Assembly (NCBI GenBank): GCA_035536915.1
Contig: DATLNE010000005.1
Span: forward strand, 1 to 43,609
Length of the DNA: 43,609 bases
Direction of reading: 5' to 3'
Origin: Acidimicrobiales bacterium
GTDB taxonomy: Bacteria > Actinomycetota > Acidimicrobiia > Acidimicrobiales > JAHWLA01
The notes beneath the pieces were generated by a model. That model had not been told where the DNA came from, ran no database searches, and was given only the letters and a program-made list of their open reading frames with translations. Made by a program: the position numbers and the translations under genes. Positions 1 to 10,771 of this stretch are shown piece by piece (positions within the stretch are counted from its first letter, which is position 1; each line of letters opens with the position of its first letter).

Positions 1-3301
<3,301 letters not shown>

Positions 3302-3357
3302 GGCCCCTTCAGGGTAGTAGCGGGCCCGTTCCTGTCCCCATTGCGTTTGCTGCGGCC

Positions 3358-3363
3358 TAGTCT
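3358..3363 (+). promoter_or_regulatory. Candidate -10 hexamer TAGTCT for the adenosyltransferase
   Basis: TAGTCT ends 9 bases before the GTG start at 3373. No Shine-Dalgarno sequence fits between them, so the transcript may be leaderless. I see no good -35 element. This is one of six similarly placed hexamers in the window and is inference from spacing only. Confidence 0.4.
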
Positions 3364-3372
3364 CGTCGCCCG

Positions 3373-3918
3373 GTGCGCATCTACACGAAGAAGGGCGACG
3401 ACGGCACGACCGGCCTCTACTTCGGCGGGCGGGTCGGCAAGGACGCGCTGGTGGTCGACGCCTACGGGACCGTCGACGAAGCACAGTCGTTCCTCGGCCT
3501 GGCCCGGGCGGAGGCCGAGCGGGGCTCCGAGCTCGACGAACTGCTGGTCGCCCTGGAGCGCGACCTGTGGGTGCTGATGGCCGACCTGGCCACGGCGGCC
3601 GACAACCGCTCGAAGCTCGTGCCCGGGTCGACGGCCGTTACCGCCGAGATGGTGACGTCGCTGGAGGCGCACATCGACGCGCTGAACGAGCGCTTCGAGA
3701 TGCCCACCGAGTTCGTGGTGCCCGGGCAGAACCGGGCCTCGGCCCTGCTCGACGTGGCCCGCACGGTGGTGCGCCGAGCCGAGCGCCTGGCCATTCGCGC
3801 CGCGGCCGACGGGTCGCTGGCCGTGCCGTACCTCAACCGATTGTCCGACCTGCTGTGGACCATGGCCCGGTGGCAGGAGGGGGAGTCCCTGCCCACCCGC
3901 TCGGTCCCGAAGGAGTAG
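3373..3918 (+). CDS. pduO: PduO-type ATP:cob(I)alamin adenosyltransferase
   Basis: It transfers the adenosyl group of ATP to reduced cobalamin, giving the adenosylcobalamin that mutases need. The 181-residue length is normal for PduO/MMAB proteins. The N-terminal ATP-binding motif TKKGDDGTTGL is at residues 5-15. The VDEAQSFLGLA helix and the late RRAERLA and YLNRLSDLLWTMAR helices are the conserved parts of the trimeric helical bundle. The GTG start places the motif at the usual distance from the N-terminus. The gene lies between metH (divergent) and pepA (8-base gap, same strand). The likely client is the methylmalonyl-CoA mutase subunit encoded at 14269. It is not the unrelated CobA/BtuR family, whose P-loop is absent. 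Confidence 0.93.
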   Translation: MRIYTKKGDDGTTGLYFGGRVGKDALVVDAYGTVDEAQSFLGLARAEAERGSELDELLVALERDLWVLMADLATAADNRSKLVPGSTAVTAEMVTSLEAHIDALNERFEMPTEFVVPGQNRASALLDVARTVVRRAERLAIRAAADGSLAVPYLNRLSDLLWTMARWQEGESLPTRSVPKE

Positions 3919-3926
3919 CCGTTCCC

Positions 3927-5363
3927 ATGCCGATCACTTTCAGCGCATCGCGAGCGGTGCCCGCCGAGGCCACCGTGCTGGGCGTGCCCGTGTTCACCGG
4001 CCTGGTGCAGGGCGACGGCGGCGTCGTCGAGCTCGACACCGCCTACCTGGGCGCCGTGGGCTTCGAGGCTAAGGCGGGCCAGGCCCACGTGCTGCCTGCC
4101 GACGACGGCGGCGTGGTGGTGGCGCTGGGGTTGGGCGACGAGGGCACGGTCACGGCTGAGACGTACCGCAAGGCGGGCGCGGCGTTGGCCAAGGCCGCCT
4201 GCCGGGCCACCGACGTGGCGGTGGTGTTGGGATCGAGCGGGGTGGAACCCGCAGTGGCGGGGCGGGCGGTGGCCGAGGGCATCGGCCTGGCCGCCTACGC
4301 CTACACGGCGTTGAAGTCGGAGGCCACGGTGTCGCAGATCCAGCGGGTCACCGTGGTGGGGGCGCGGCAGGCGGTGCTCGACCGGGCCGCCGTCGTCGTC
4401 GAAGCAGTGTGCTTCGCCCGCGACCTGGTCAACGAGCACGCCGCGACCATGACGCCCACCCGCTTGGCCGAGCGTGCGGTGGAGATGGCCGAACGCACCG
4501 GGCTCGGCGTGCGGGTGCTCGACGAGGAGCAGATCCGGCAGGAGCGCATGGGTGGGTTGCTCGGCGTGGCCCAGGGCTCCGACGAGCCGCCCCGGTTCAT
4601 CGAGCTCACCTACGAGCCTCCCAATCGGCCCCGCGGGCACGTCGTGCTGGTGGGCAAAGGGATCACGTTCGACTCCGGTGGCCTGTCGATCAAGACGGCC
4701 GACGGCATGACGACCATGAAGACCGACATGGGCGGAGCGGCCGCGGTGATCGCGGCCATGAGCACCCTGCCCGCGCTCGGCGTGCGCACCCGGGTCACGG
4801 CCTTCGTGCCCGCCACCGAGAACATGCCGAGCGGGCGGGCGGTGAAGCCGGGCGACGTGCTGCGGGCCCGCAACGGCACGACGATCGAGGTGTTGAACAC
4901 CGACGCCGAGGGGCGCTTGGTGCTGGCCGACGGGCTGTCGATGGCCGTCGACGCCGCGCCCGATGCCATCGTCGACATCGCCACCCTCACCGGCGCCCAG
5001 GTGGTGGCGCTGGGCAAGAAGGTGGCCGGCCTGATGGGTAACGACGACCGAGTGGTGGAGCAGGTGCGGGCTGCCGCCGACCGGGTGGGCGAGCCGGTGT
5101 GGCAGCTGCCGCTGCCCGAGGAGTACCGGTCGCACCTCGACTCCGAGGTGGCCGACATCAAGAACATCGGCAACCCCGGACAGGCGGGCACGTTGGTGGC
5201 CGGCTTGTTCCTGAAGGAGTTCGTGGGCGACGTGCCGTGGGCGCACCTCGACATCGCCGGCCCCGCCCGGGCCGACTGCGACGACGCCTACGTGATCAAG
5301 GGCGGCACCGGGTTCGGCGTGCGCACGTTGGTGGAGTTCGTCGACAGCTTCACCAAGCGGTAG
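3927..5363 (+). CDS. pepA: Leucyl aminopeptidase, M17 family
   Basis: A cytosolic dinuclear-metal aminopeptidase that removes N-terminal residues, used in peptide turnover. The 478 residues match the family. The C-terminal catalytic domain carries KGITFDSGGLSIK (near 244-256), the metal-binding signature NTDAEGRL (from residue 324) and the late DIKNIGN and HLDIAGPA segments. The less conserved N-terminal domain covers about residues 1-160. The ATG start lies 8 bases after the adenosyltransferase stop, so the two are probably co-transcribed, though nothing suggests a shared function. All expected catalytic motifs are present. Confidence 0.95.
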   Translation: MPITFSASRAVPAEATVLGVPVFTGLVQGDGGVVELDTAYLGAVGFEAKAGQAHVLPADDGGVVVALGLGDEGTVTAETYRKAGAALAKAACRATDVAVVLGSSGVEPAVAGRAVAEGIGLAAYAYTALKSEATVSQIQRVTVVGARQAVLDRAAVVVEAVCFARDLVNEHAATMTPTRLAERAVEMAERTGLGVRVLDEEQIRQERMGGLLGVAQGSDEPPRFIELTYEPPNRPRGHVVLVGKGITFDSGGLSIKTADGMTTMKTDMGGAAAVIAAMSTLPALGVRTRVTAFVPATENMPSGRAVKPGDVLRARNGTTIEVLNTDAEGRLVLADGLSMAVDAAPDAIVDIATLTGAQVVALGKKVAGLMGNDDRVVEQVRAAADRVGEPVWQLPLPEEYRSHLDSEVADIKNIGNPGQAGTLVAGLFLKEFVGDVPWAHLDIAGPARADCDDAYVIKGGTGFGVRTLVEFVDSFTKR

Positions 5364-5394
5364 TTCGCGCGGCCCCAGGGTGGGAGCCCGTACC

Positions 5395-6234
5395 ATGCGT
5401 TGCATGCGGCGGTCGTTCGCGGTTCTCGGGGTGCTGTTCGCGCTCGTTGTGTCGTCCCTTTCGCCCGCAGAGGCGGCGAGGGCTGACGGCTACTGGTTCG
5501 TGGCCCGCGACGGGGGGTTGTTCGCCTTCGGCGGCGCCCGCTTCCACGGCAGTGCGGGCGGCAGCGGCCTGCCCGACCGAGTGGTGGCCATGGCGTCGAC
5601 CCCGACGGGCGAGGGCTACTGGATGGCGACGTCGTCGGGGATCATCCTCATCTACGGCGACGCCCGCTTCTACGGGAGCACCGGCGCCATCGACCTGCGC
5701 AGCCCCATCGTGGGCATGGCGGCCACGGCGTCGGGCAACGGCTACTGGCTGGTGGCGGCCGACGGCGGCATCTTCGCCTTCGGCGATGCGCCCTTCCACG
5801 GCTCGATGGGCGGCACCCCGCTGAACCGGCCCATCGTGGGCATGGCCTCCACCCCGTGGGGCGGCTACTGGATGGTGGCGTCCGACGGCGGCATCTTCAC
5901 CTTCAACGCGCCGTTCTACGGCGCCACCGGCCACATCAAGCTGAACAGCCCGATCGTGGGGATGACGTCGCGGCCCGACGGCCAGGGGTACTGGATGGTG
6001 GCGGCCGACGGCGGCATCTTCGCCTTCAACGTGCCGTTCCTGGGCTCGATGGGCGGGCACCGGTTGGTGCAGCCCGTGGTGGGCATGGCCTCGAACGGGG
6101 CGGGCGACGGCTATTGGCTCGTGGCTGCCGACGGCGGCATCTTCTCGTTCGGCAATGCCCCGTTCTACGGCTCCATCGGCGGCAAGCCGCTGAACCAGCC
6201 CATCGTCGGCATGGCGGCCCGGGCCCGGCCGTGA
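5395..6234 (+). CDS. Secreted six-repeat GYW/DGGIF protein, probably a beta-propeller
   Basis: The protein has 279 residues. A signal peptide (positively charged MRCMRRS, hydrophobic core to about 22, cleavage near AEAARA at 25-30) is followed by six tandem repeats of 41-42 residues that fill residues 32-279. Each repeat begins GYW and contains DGGIF-F, an F-GS-GG turn and PIVGMAS. Repeat 2 is the most diverged (SSGIILIYG). Such repeats are common in actinobacterial exported proteins and are usually uncharacterised; the propeller fold is inferred from repeat length and pattern. The stop overlaps the next start (GTGA), so it is translationally coupled to the MauE-like gene. By position it corresponds to mauB, whose product is a seven-bladed propeller, but no sequence homology is claimed. 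ATG 5404 is an alternative start. Confidence 0.75.
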   Translation: MRCMRRSFAVLGVLFALVVSSLSPAEAARADGYWFVARDGGLFAFGGARFHGSAGGSGLPDRVVAMASTPTGEGYWMATSSGIILIYGDARFYGSTGAIDLRSPIVGMAATASGNGYWLVAADGGIFAFGDAPFHGSMGGTPLNRPIVGMASTPWGGYWMVASDGGIFTFNAPFYGATGHIKLNSPIVGMTSRPDGQGYWMVAADGGIFAFNVPFLGSMGGHRLVQPVVGMASNGAGDGYWLVAADGGIFSFGNAPFYGSIGGKPLNQPIVGMAARARP

Positions 6235-6755
6235 ACGGGGTGGCCTACGCGGCCGCACTGGTGACGGCGGGGGTCCTGGGGTGGGCGGGCATCGCCAAGT
6301 GGCAGCGGCCCCGTGGGACTGCGGCGTCGTTCGCCGGCCTCGGGTTGCCCGCGCCGGAGACGTTGGCCCGGGCCGTGCCGTTGGCCGAGTTGGTGGTGGC
6401 TGCGCTGCTGGTGGTGGTGCCCCGGGCCGGTGCGATCGGCGCCTTCGTGCTGCTGTCGGCGTTTTCTGTGGTGCTGTTCGGCGCTGTGCGCCGGGGGACC
6501 GAGGTGGGGTGCGCCTGCTTCGGTGCGGCCAAGGCGCGGCCGGTGTCGAGCGTCGACTTGGTGCGCAATGCCGGCCTGCTCGGGTTCGCCGGCGTCGCTG
6601 CGCTCGCCGACGGGCCGACGATGCCTGCGCTGGCCGATGTCATCGCCGTGTCCACCGCGTTCGTCGGCGGGCTCGTCGTACTGCACCTGCTCGACCTGCG
6701 CCGGGCCATCGGACGGGTGTGGGACACCCGCCTGGCCGGGGAGCCGCAGCGATGA
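6231..6755 (+). CDS. MauE/DoxX-like membrane protein
   Basis: The protein has 174 residues and about four hydrophobic segments (roughly 3-21, 48-64, 67-86 and 133-155). In known mau operons MauE is a membrane protein that works with MauD in maturation (disulfide formation) of the methylamine dehydrogenase light chain. The visible signature is GCACFG at residues 93-98, a C-x-C pair at the membrane face, followed by PVSSVDLVRNAGLL, the typical MauE-type loop and helix. The GTG start overlaps the previous stop by 4 bases and the stop overlaps the next ATG by 4 bases. Together with the thioredoxin-like partner this suggests a membrane-to-periplasm redox relay. General DoxX-type assignment is firm; the MauE-like role rests on context and the Cys loop. 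Confidence 0.8.
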   Translation: MNGVAYAAALVTAGVLGWAGIAKWQRPRGTAASFAGLGLPAPETLARAVPLAELVVAALLVVVPRAGAIGAFVLLSAFSVVLFGAVRRGTEVGCACFGAAKARPVSSVDLVRNAGLLGFAGVAALADGPTMPALADVIAVSTAFVGGLVVLHLLDLRRAIGRVWDTRLAGEPQR

Positions 6756-7231
6756 GCGGCGGCGTGTGGGTTGTGTCGTACGTGCTGTTGTGGCTGGCCG
6801 TGCTCGGCCTGTCGTTTGCCGTGGTGGCGCTGCTCCGCCAGGTCGGGGTGCTGCACGCTCGCCTGCGCCCGCTGGGCACGAACATGGCGGGGGAAGGGCC
6901 GATCGCCGGGACGCCCGCCCCCCGCTCCGACCGGGTCGACTACGGCGATGCGCCGCTCACGTTGCTGGCCTTTACGTCGGAGCGGTGCGACGTGTGCCGC
7001 ACCCTGGTGCCCTCGCTGCCGTACCTCGAACGTGATTACGCGAACGACGTGCGCCTGGTGGTCCTCGACCACGGCCCGGCCACGGCGGAGATGTTCTCGG
7101 CGTTCAACGTGCACTCGACGCCCTATTTCGTGACCGTCGACCGCACCGGCGTGGTGCAGGGCGGCGGCGTGGCCAACTCGCTCGAACAGGTCGAGGTACT
7201 GGTGGAGGAATCCCTTGCTGCTACGGCGTAA
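6752..7231 (+). CDS. MauD-like membrane-anchored thioredoxin
   Basis: The protein has 159 residues. An N-terminal membrane anchor (about 5-27) leaves a thioredoxin-fold domain outside the membrane. The redox motif is C79-D-V-C82 in ERCDVCRTLVPSLPYLE, and the cis-proline segment STPYFVTVD (P124) follows. Known MauD proteins share this layout and help fold the disulfide-rich light chain of methylamine dehydrogenase. Here the gene directly precedes a protein with 12 clustered cysteines, the obvious client. It overlaps the MauE-like gene upstream (ATGA) and the next gene by 17 bases. It could instead act in cytochrome c maturation, but no such genes are nearby. Confidence 0.82.
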   Translation: MSGGVWVVSYVLLWLAVLGLSFAVVALLRQVGVLHARLRPLGTNMAGEGPIAGTPAPRSDRVDYGDAPLTLLAFTSERCDVCRTLVPSLPYLERDYANDVRLVVLDHGPATAEMFSAFNVHSTPYFVTVDRTGVVQGGGVANSLEQVEVLVEESLAATA

Positions 7232-8645
7232 GTCGTCGGTCGACGACTGGACGGAGCGGGCGGGCCGGTGGCTGGCCGGCCGCAGCACCCGCCGGTCGTT
7301 CCTGGGCCGGGCCGGGCAGTTCGCCGTGCTGGTGGCGGGCGGGCAGATGATCACCGACCTGCTGGTCGGCGATGCCGCCGAGGCGCGGGTGTGCGGCCAG
7401 TCGGGCGTGTCACCCAAGTGCGCCACCTACGACTGTGACGCCGTGTGGGGATGGTGCTGGTACGCCACCGGGTGCTGCGCCGACGGCGCCCTCAAGAAGA
7501 TCTGCGACTGCTGCGCCCACAACTGGCCGAACGTGCACGGCTACTGCCCCAGCGGCCACAACGTGAAGTGCATCGTCGAGAGCTGCGGCGCCGACCCACG
7601 CGTGATGACGCGGGAGATGGTGCGGCTGCCCTACGACGACGCCGCCGCCTTGGCCACCGCGGTCAGCTCGGTGCGCTGGCCCAAGGGCTCGGCGCCCAGC
7701 GTCGTCGTAGCGCTGGCCGATCCTGCCTACGCAGGCATGGCTGCCCCCTTCGCCGGTGCCCTGAACGTGCCGCTGCTGCTGGCCTCCGGCAACACCATCG
7801 ATGCCCGCACGGCGGCCGAGTTGCAGCGGTTGGGTGCTCGCAAGGCCACGCTGATTGGCCCGTTGTCGGCGGGCGTGGAGCACTGGCTCGGTCGCTACGG
7901 CCTCACGGTCGAGCGGTGGGGGACCGCCGGAGACGCTCCCGGCCTGTCGTCGGAGATCGCCTCGTGGATGCGCTCGACAAAGGGAGCGTCCCGCCAGTTC
8001 TGCGTCGCGGGCCACGACGTCTTCAACTTGGCCGGCGTGGCCGGAGCGGCCGCAGCCACGCAGGGCTACCCGCTGGTGATCGGCGTCGACGCTGCGGTGG
8101 CTGCCGCCACCGGCCCGCAGCCCCGTGCGCTGGTGACGCACCTGGTCGGCCCCGAGGCATCTGCAGAGGCAGGCCGCGTGCCCGGCGGCTACCGACTGGT
8201 GGCGCCCGGTTTGGAGGGGGCGTCGGCTCGCGTCGCCCGCGCCCTCGTGGTGGAAGGCGCTCGCCCCACCGGCGTGGCCGTGGTGCCTGCCGCTGCCGCC
8301 GGGGCCTCGGCGGGCCTGGCCGGCGTCGGTGGCCCCGTGCTGTTCCACGTGCCCGGAGCCCTCGACGGTGCACGCGATTCCCTGTTCGCCATCCGAGACT
8401 CCTTGCGCCGGGTGGTAGCGGGCGGCGCCAACGGGGCGCTGTCGAGCGGGGGCATCTACGAGCTCCAGTCGATCGTCAACGGGTTCGAGGCCCACAAGCT
8501 CATCGGCGTCGGCGGCCAAGGGCTGCCCGTCATCACCCAGCCGGAGTCGGAACGCCCGCTCGGGCGCGCCCGCGTGGCATCGGCCGCGCCCGAAGAACCG
8601 GCGCGGGGCTACTGGACGGGACGGGCGGAGCCCGGCGACGGCTGA
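7215..8645 (+). CDS. Tat-exported Cys-rich protein: methylamine dehydrogenase light-chain-like domain plus CWB2-like repeats
   Basis: The protein has 476 residues. A twin-arginine signal (S-T-R26-R27-S-F-L, hydrophobic stretch 35-51) is followed by a 12-cysteine domain (C60-C124), rich in Trp near 78-82. From memory of MauA sequences, the pattern CD-W-C then ICDC then CP-G then SC parallels its first half, and MauA also has 12 cysteines. The Trp that forms tryptophan tryptophylquinone in MauA (SWVASC) is not kept (KCIVESC), and the second quinone Trp region is absent. Residues 150-435 hold about three cell-wall-binding (CWB2-like) repeats with PLLLASG and RLGARKATLIG. The TTG start overlaps the MauD-like gene by 17 bases. 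It is probably a structural or redox surface protein matured by MauD/E homologues, not a functional methylamine dehydrogenase. Confidence 0.65.
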   Translation: MLLRRKSSVDDWTERAGRWLAGRSTRRSFLGRAGQFAVLVAGGQMITDLLVGDAAEARVCGQSGVSPKCATYDCDAVWGWCWYATGCCADGALKKICDCCAHNWPNVHGYCPSGHNVKCIVESCGADPRVMTREMVRLPYDDAAALATAVSSVRWPKGSAPSVVVALADPAYAGMAAPFAGALNVPLLLASGNTIDARTAAELQRLGARKATLIGPLSAGVEHWLGRYGLTVERWGTAGDAPGLSSEIASWMRSTKGASRQFCVAGHDVFNLAGVAGAAAATQGYPLVIGVDAAVAAATGPQPRALVTHLVGPEASAEAGRVPGGYRLVAPGLEGASARVARALVVEGARPTGVAVVPAAAAGASAGLAGVGGPVLFHVPGALDGARDSLFAIRDSLRRVVAGGANGALSSGGIYELQSIVNGFEAHKLIGVGGQGLPVITQPESERPLGRARVASAAPEEPARGYWTGRAEPGDG

Positions 8646-8712
8646 CGTGGGCGCCGTCGCCCTGGTCCTGGCGTTGTTGGCCGCGGTGCGAGCGCTGTGG
8701 TCGCCCTGAGGC

Positions 8713-9894
8713 TTGTCGATCACCGAAACGGTGACGCCCTCCGTGCGGGGGCTTGAGCGAGTGCGAGTGACGATCCTCCTGGCCCTGGCGGCGGGCGCCA
8801 CTGGCGCGCTCGCCGGGTTCGTGGTGGGCGCGGCGTGGACGGGCTTCGGCCTTCCGGGCGCGTCGGAGCCAGTCGCCGCCCTCGTCGTGGCGGTCGCTGT
8901 CGTGCTCGACCTGGTTGGGCGCCCTCGGCCGGCGGCGGTGCACCGACAGGTGCCCCAGGCGTGGGCGCGCGTGTTCCCGATCAGGGTCGCCGCCGTCCTG
9001 TACGGCGCGCGCCTTGGCGTCGGTCCGCTGACGATCCTGTCGACCTGGCTGTGGTGGGCCGCGTTCGTGCTCGGCGCCACCGCGGGGCCGTGGTGGTCGA
9101 GTGCCGTCGGAGCAGCCTTCGGCCTGGGGCGCGTGGCCGTGATGGTGGCGGTGTCGGCCCGAGTGGAGGGCGACATGTCCGCCCGAATGGCGCAGGTGCG
9201 CGGGCGCGAGCGGGTCGGTCGCCCGCTGGCCCTCGTCGGCGCCGTGGTCGCGGTCGCCGTTCTGCTGGCGGCGTGCACCAGCGGAGGCGACAAACGAAGC
9301 GCCGATCGCAACGGAGGGGACGACGACGGGAGGGGCACGTCCACGAGCGCCGCACCGCCGCCGCCGACGATCCCGGCGAGTCCCGTCAACGGCGCCCTGA
9401 TGCTCGACGACCTGGGGCCGGACTGGACACGGGTGCCCGACACCCGCGCCGGCCTGGGGCCGCTCGACCTGGAGGCGGCGGCCAAGGCCGAGGTCGACAC
9501 ATCGGCGGAGCGGTCGCTGTTGGAGACCCGAGGCTTCAAGGCGGGCTTGGCCCGGGCGTGGCGCAACCAAGCGGGCGACGAGCTGTACCAGGCGGTGTAC
9601 GAGTTCCGCGACGAAGCGAGCGCCGCGGCGTACCTGCAGGACGGCCTGATCAACCTCGAAGGTCGCGGCTCCGCCCGCTACGAGGTCGAGGGCGTGCCAG
9701 GCGCCACGGGGTTCAGCCAGGCCGAGCGACGCCCCGACGGGGCGGTCACGTCGCACGGGTTGGCCTTCGTGCGGGGCCATCGGTTCTTCCTCCTCTTCCT
9801 GGCGAGTGCGAGGCCAGGGACGACCCCGGCGGCGGTGGCGGAGTTCGGCCGAGCAGCCGACGCCAAGCGGGCAGCGTCGGCCGCACCGGCCTGA
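8713..9894 (+). CDS. Membrane protein fused to a lipoprotein-like domain, unknown function
   Basis: I do not recognise this 393-residue protein. Residues 1-150 hold about four hydrophobic segments (18-41, 52-68, 88-122, 126-148). Residues 168-188 look like a lipoprotein signal ending in the lipobox LLAAC (C188), followed by a low-complexity linker rich in Asp, Gly and Pro and an exported-type domain (about 228-393). ATG 9175 (M155), preceded by GGAGGG, could independently start a lipoprotein, but no stop separates the halves. The TTG start is weak; GTG 8767 is an alternative. It follows the mau-like operon with a 67-base gap, so its membrane half could be a further part of that redox system (mau operons have a membrane protein, MauF). 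That is speculation. Confidence 0.55.
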   Translation: MSITETVTPSVRGLERVRVTILLALAAGATGALAGFVVGAAWTGFGLPGASEPVAALVVAVAVVLDLVGRPRPAAVHRQVPQAWARVFPIRVAAVLYGARLGVGPLTILSTWLWWAAFVLGATAGPWWSSAVGAAFGLGRVAVMVAVSARVEGDMSARMAQVRGRERVGRPLALVGAVVAVAVLLAACTSGGDKRSADRNGGDDDGRGTSTSAAPPPPTIPASPVNGALMLDDLGPDWTRVPDTRAGLGPLDLEAAAKAEVDTSAERSLLETRGFKAGLARAWRNQAGDELYQAVYEFRDEASAAAYLQDGLINLEGRGSARYEVEGVPGATGFSQAERRPDGAVTSHGLAFVRGHRFFLLFLASARPGTTPAAVAEFGRAADAKRAASAAPA

Positions 9895-10003
9895 GCACAC
9901 CGGCCGCAGTCGCGTGTGCGGTCGGCGTGCGGAGTGGCCCCCTCCGCTCGAAGCGGGCCACGAAGACGGGGCGGACGCCTGGGGGGCCGGGCGCCCGCCC
10001 CGA

Positions 10004-10741
10004 TCATGCGGCGTCGCCGCCGGGGAGCACTTCGAGGTGCGTGCTCGCCTCGGTCCGCGCCGCCGCGTTGTGCCGCTCCCACGCCCAGGCCGCCGCTTCT
10101 CGGGCCAGGGCGGGGTGGAAGTTCCACCGGAGGAGCTGGCGTTCTCCGGCTTCGAGGTCTTCCCCCAGCTCCAGCAGCGACAAGGCCAGTTGTCGCGCCC
10201 GGCGGCGGAGGTGTTCGACGCTGGGGGTTCGTAGGTCGGCGTCCTGCAACGCCTGGTGCGAGGCCTGAAGTGAGGCGGGCAGCCTGAGCAGCTGCCGTCT
10301 GGTCAGTGGGGGCACCTTGCGCCGCACGGCGAGGATGCGTTCGCCCAGCGGCTGGGCCAGGTCGAACTGCACCAGCCGGGCGAACGACCGGGTGAAGGGT
10401 GAGTGGCGGCCGCAGTTCTCGGACAGCCCGATCGACCGTGCGGTCTCGGGCAGGTCGAGCACGAAGCCGTCGGGCTGGGCCTCGAGGCCGGCGGCGATAC
10501 GCCGCAGGACCCAGGCCGCCGTGGGCCCGAGCACACCCACCCAGTAGTTCTCGACGTAGGCGGAGCGGGGGTCGTGGCCGACGACGTCGATGAGGGCGTC
10601 GGGCCAAGGTCGGATGGTGAGCGTGGTGACGGTTGGCAGGACCGGGACCGGGGTCACGGGCGTTCCTCCGCAGGCGGGGCAGTCGGGTTGGCGAGTGGCG
10701 GGGGAAGTGCCGGTGACGAGTGACGTCTGGCTGTATTTCAT
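10004..10741 (-). CDS. Conserved actinobacterial protein, possibly winged-helix DNA-binding
   Basis: I cannot name a function. About 245 residues. The N-terminus has a single CPACGG motif. The middle (YVENYWVGVLGPTAAWVLRR, then DLPETARSIGL and FARLVQFDLAQ) resembles a helix-turn-helix followed by a wing (ILAVRRKVPPLTRRQLLRLP). The last 90 residues are helical and rich in Arg, Leu and Glu. Proteins of this layout occur widely in actinobacteria as hypotheticals. It is divergent from the sirtuin gene with only 30 bases between the starts, and an imperfect palindrome lies over its start, compatible with autoregulation. GTG 10657 is an alternative start that would drop the CPACGG segment. GTG 10753 is a longer option. 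Confidence 0.55.
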   Translation of the reverse strand: MKYSQTSLVTGTSPATRQPDCPACGGTPVTPVPVLPTVTTLTIRPWPDALIDVVGHDPRSAYVENYWVGVLGPTAAWVLRRIAAGLEAQPDGFVLDLPETARSIGLSENCGRHSPFTRSFARLVQFDLAQPLGERILAVRRKVPPLTRRQLLRLPASLQASHQALQDADLRTPSVEHLRRRARQLALSLLELGEDLEAGERQLLRWNFHPALAREAAAWAWERHNAAARTEASTHLEVLPGGDAA

Positions 10742-10745
10742 TACA
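10732..10745. promoter_or_regulatory. Imperfect palindrome, candidate operator
   Basis: TGTATTTCATTACA has perfect 4-base outer arms (TGTA/TACA) and lies across the start codon of the minus-strand gene. It is AT-rich in very GC-rich DNA. A TTGACA sequence on the minus strand (10763-10758) sits just upstream and could be a -35 element. It may regulate the unknown gene, the sirtuin, or both. Confidence 0.35.
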
Positions 10746-10771
10746 TTCCACACAGGTTGTCAAGAGGCGCG

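Noticed and set aside
3462-5405. Long minus-strand frame antisense to pduO and pepA
   Set aside because: Shadow frame; the plus strand carries clear M17 and PduO motifs over the same bases.
7726-7740. Palindrome-like TGCCTACGCAGGCA as another copy of the repeat
   Set aside because: It lies inside a coding region, shares only CTACGCA with the intergenic palindrome, and follows codon constraints.
7410-9653. 747-codon minus-strand frame antisense to the mau-like region
   Set aside because: Composition is Arg, Pro, Thr and Ala repeats of reversed codons; the plus-strand genes have signal peptides, domains and coupled starts.
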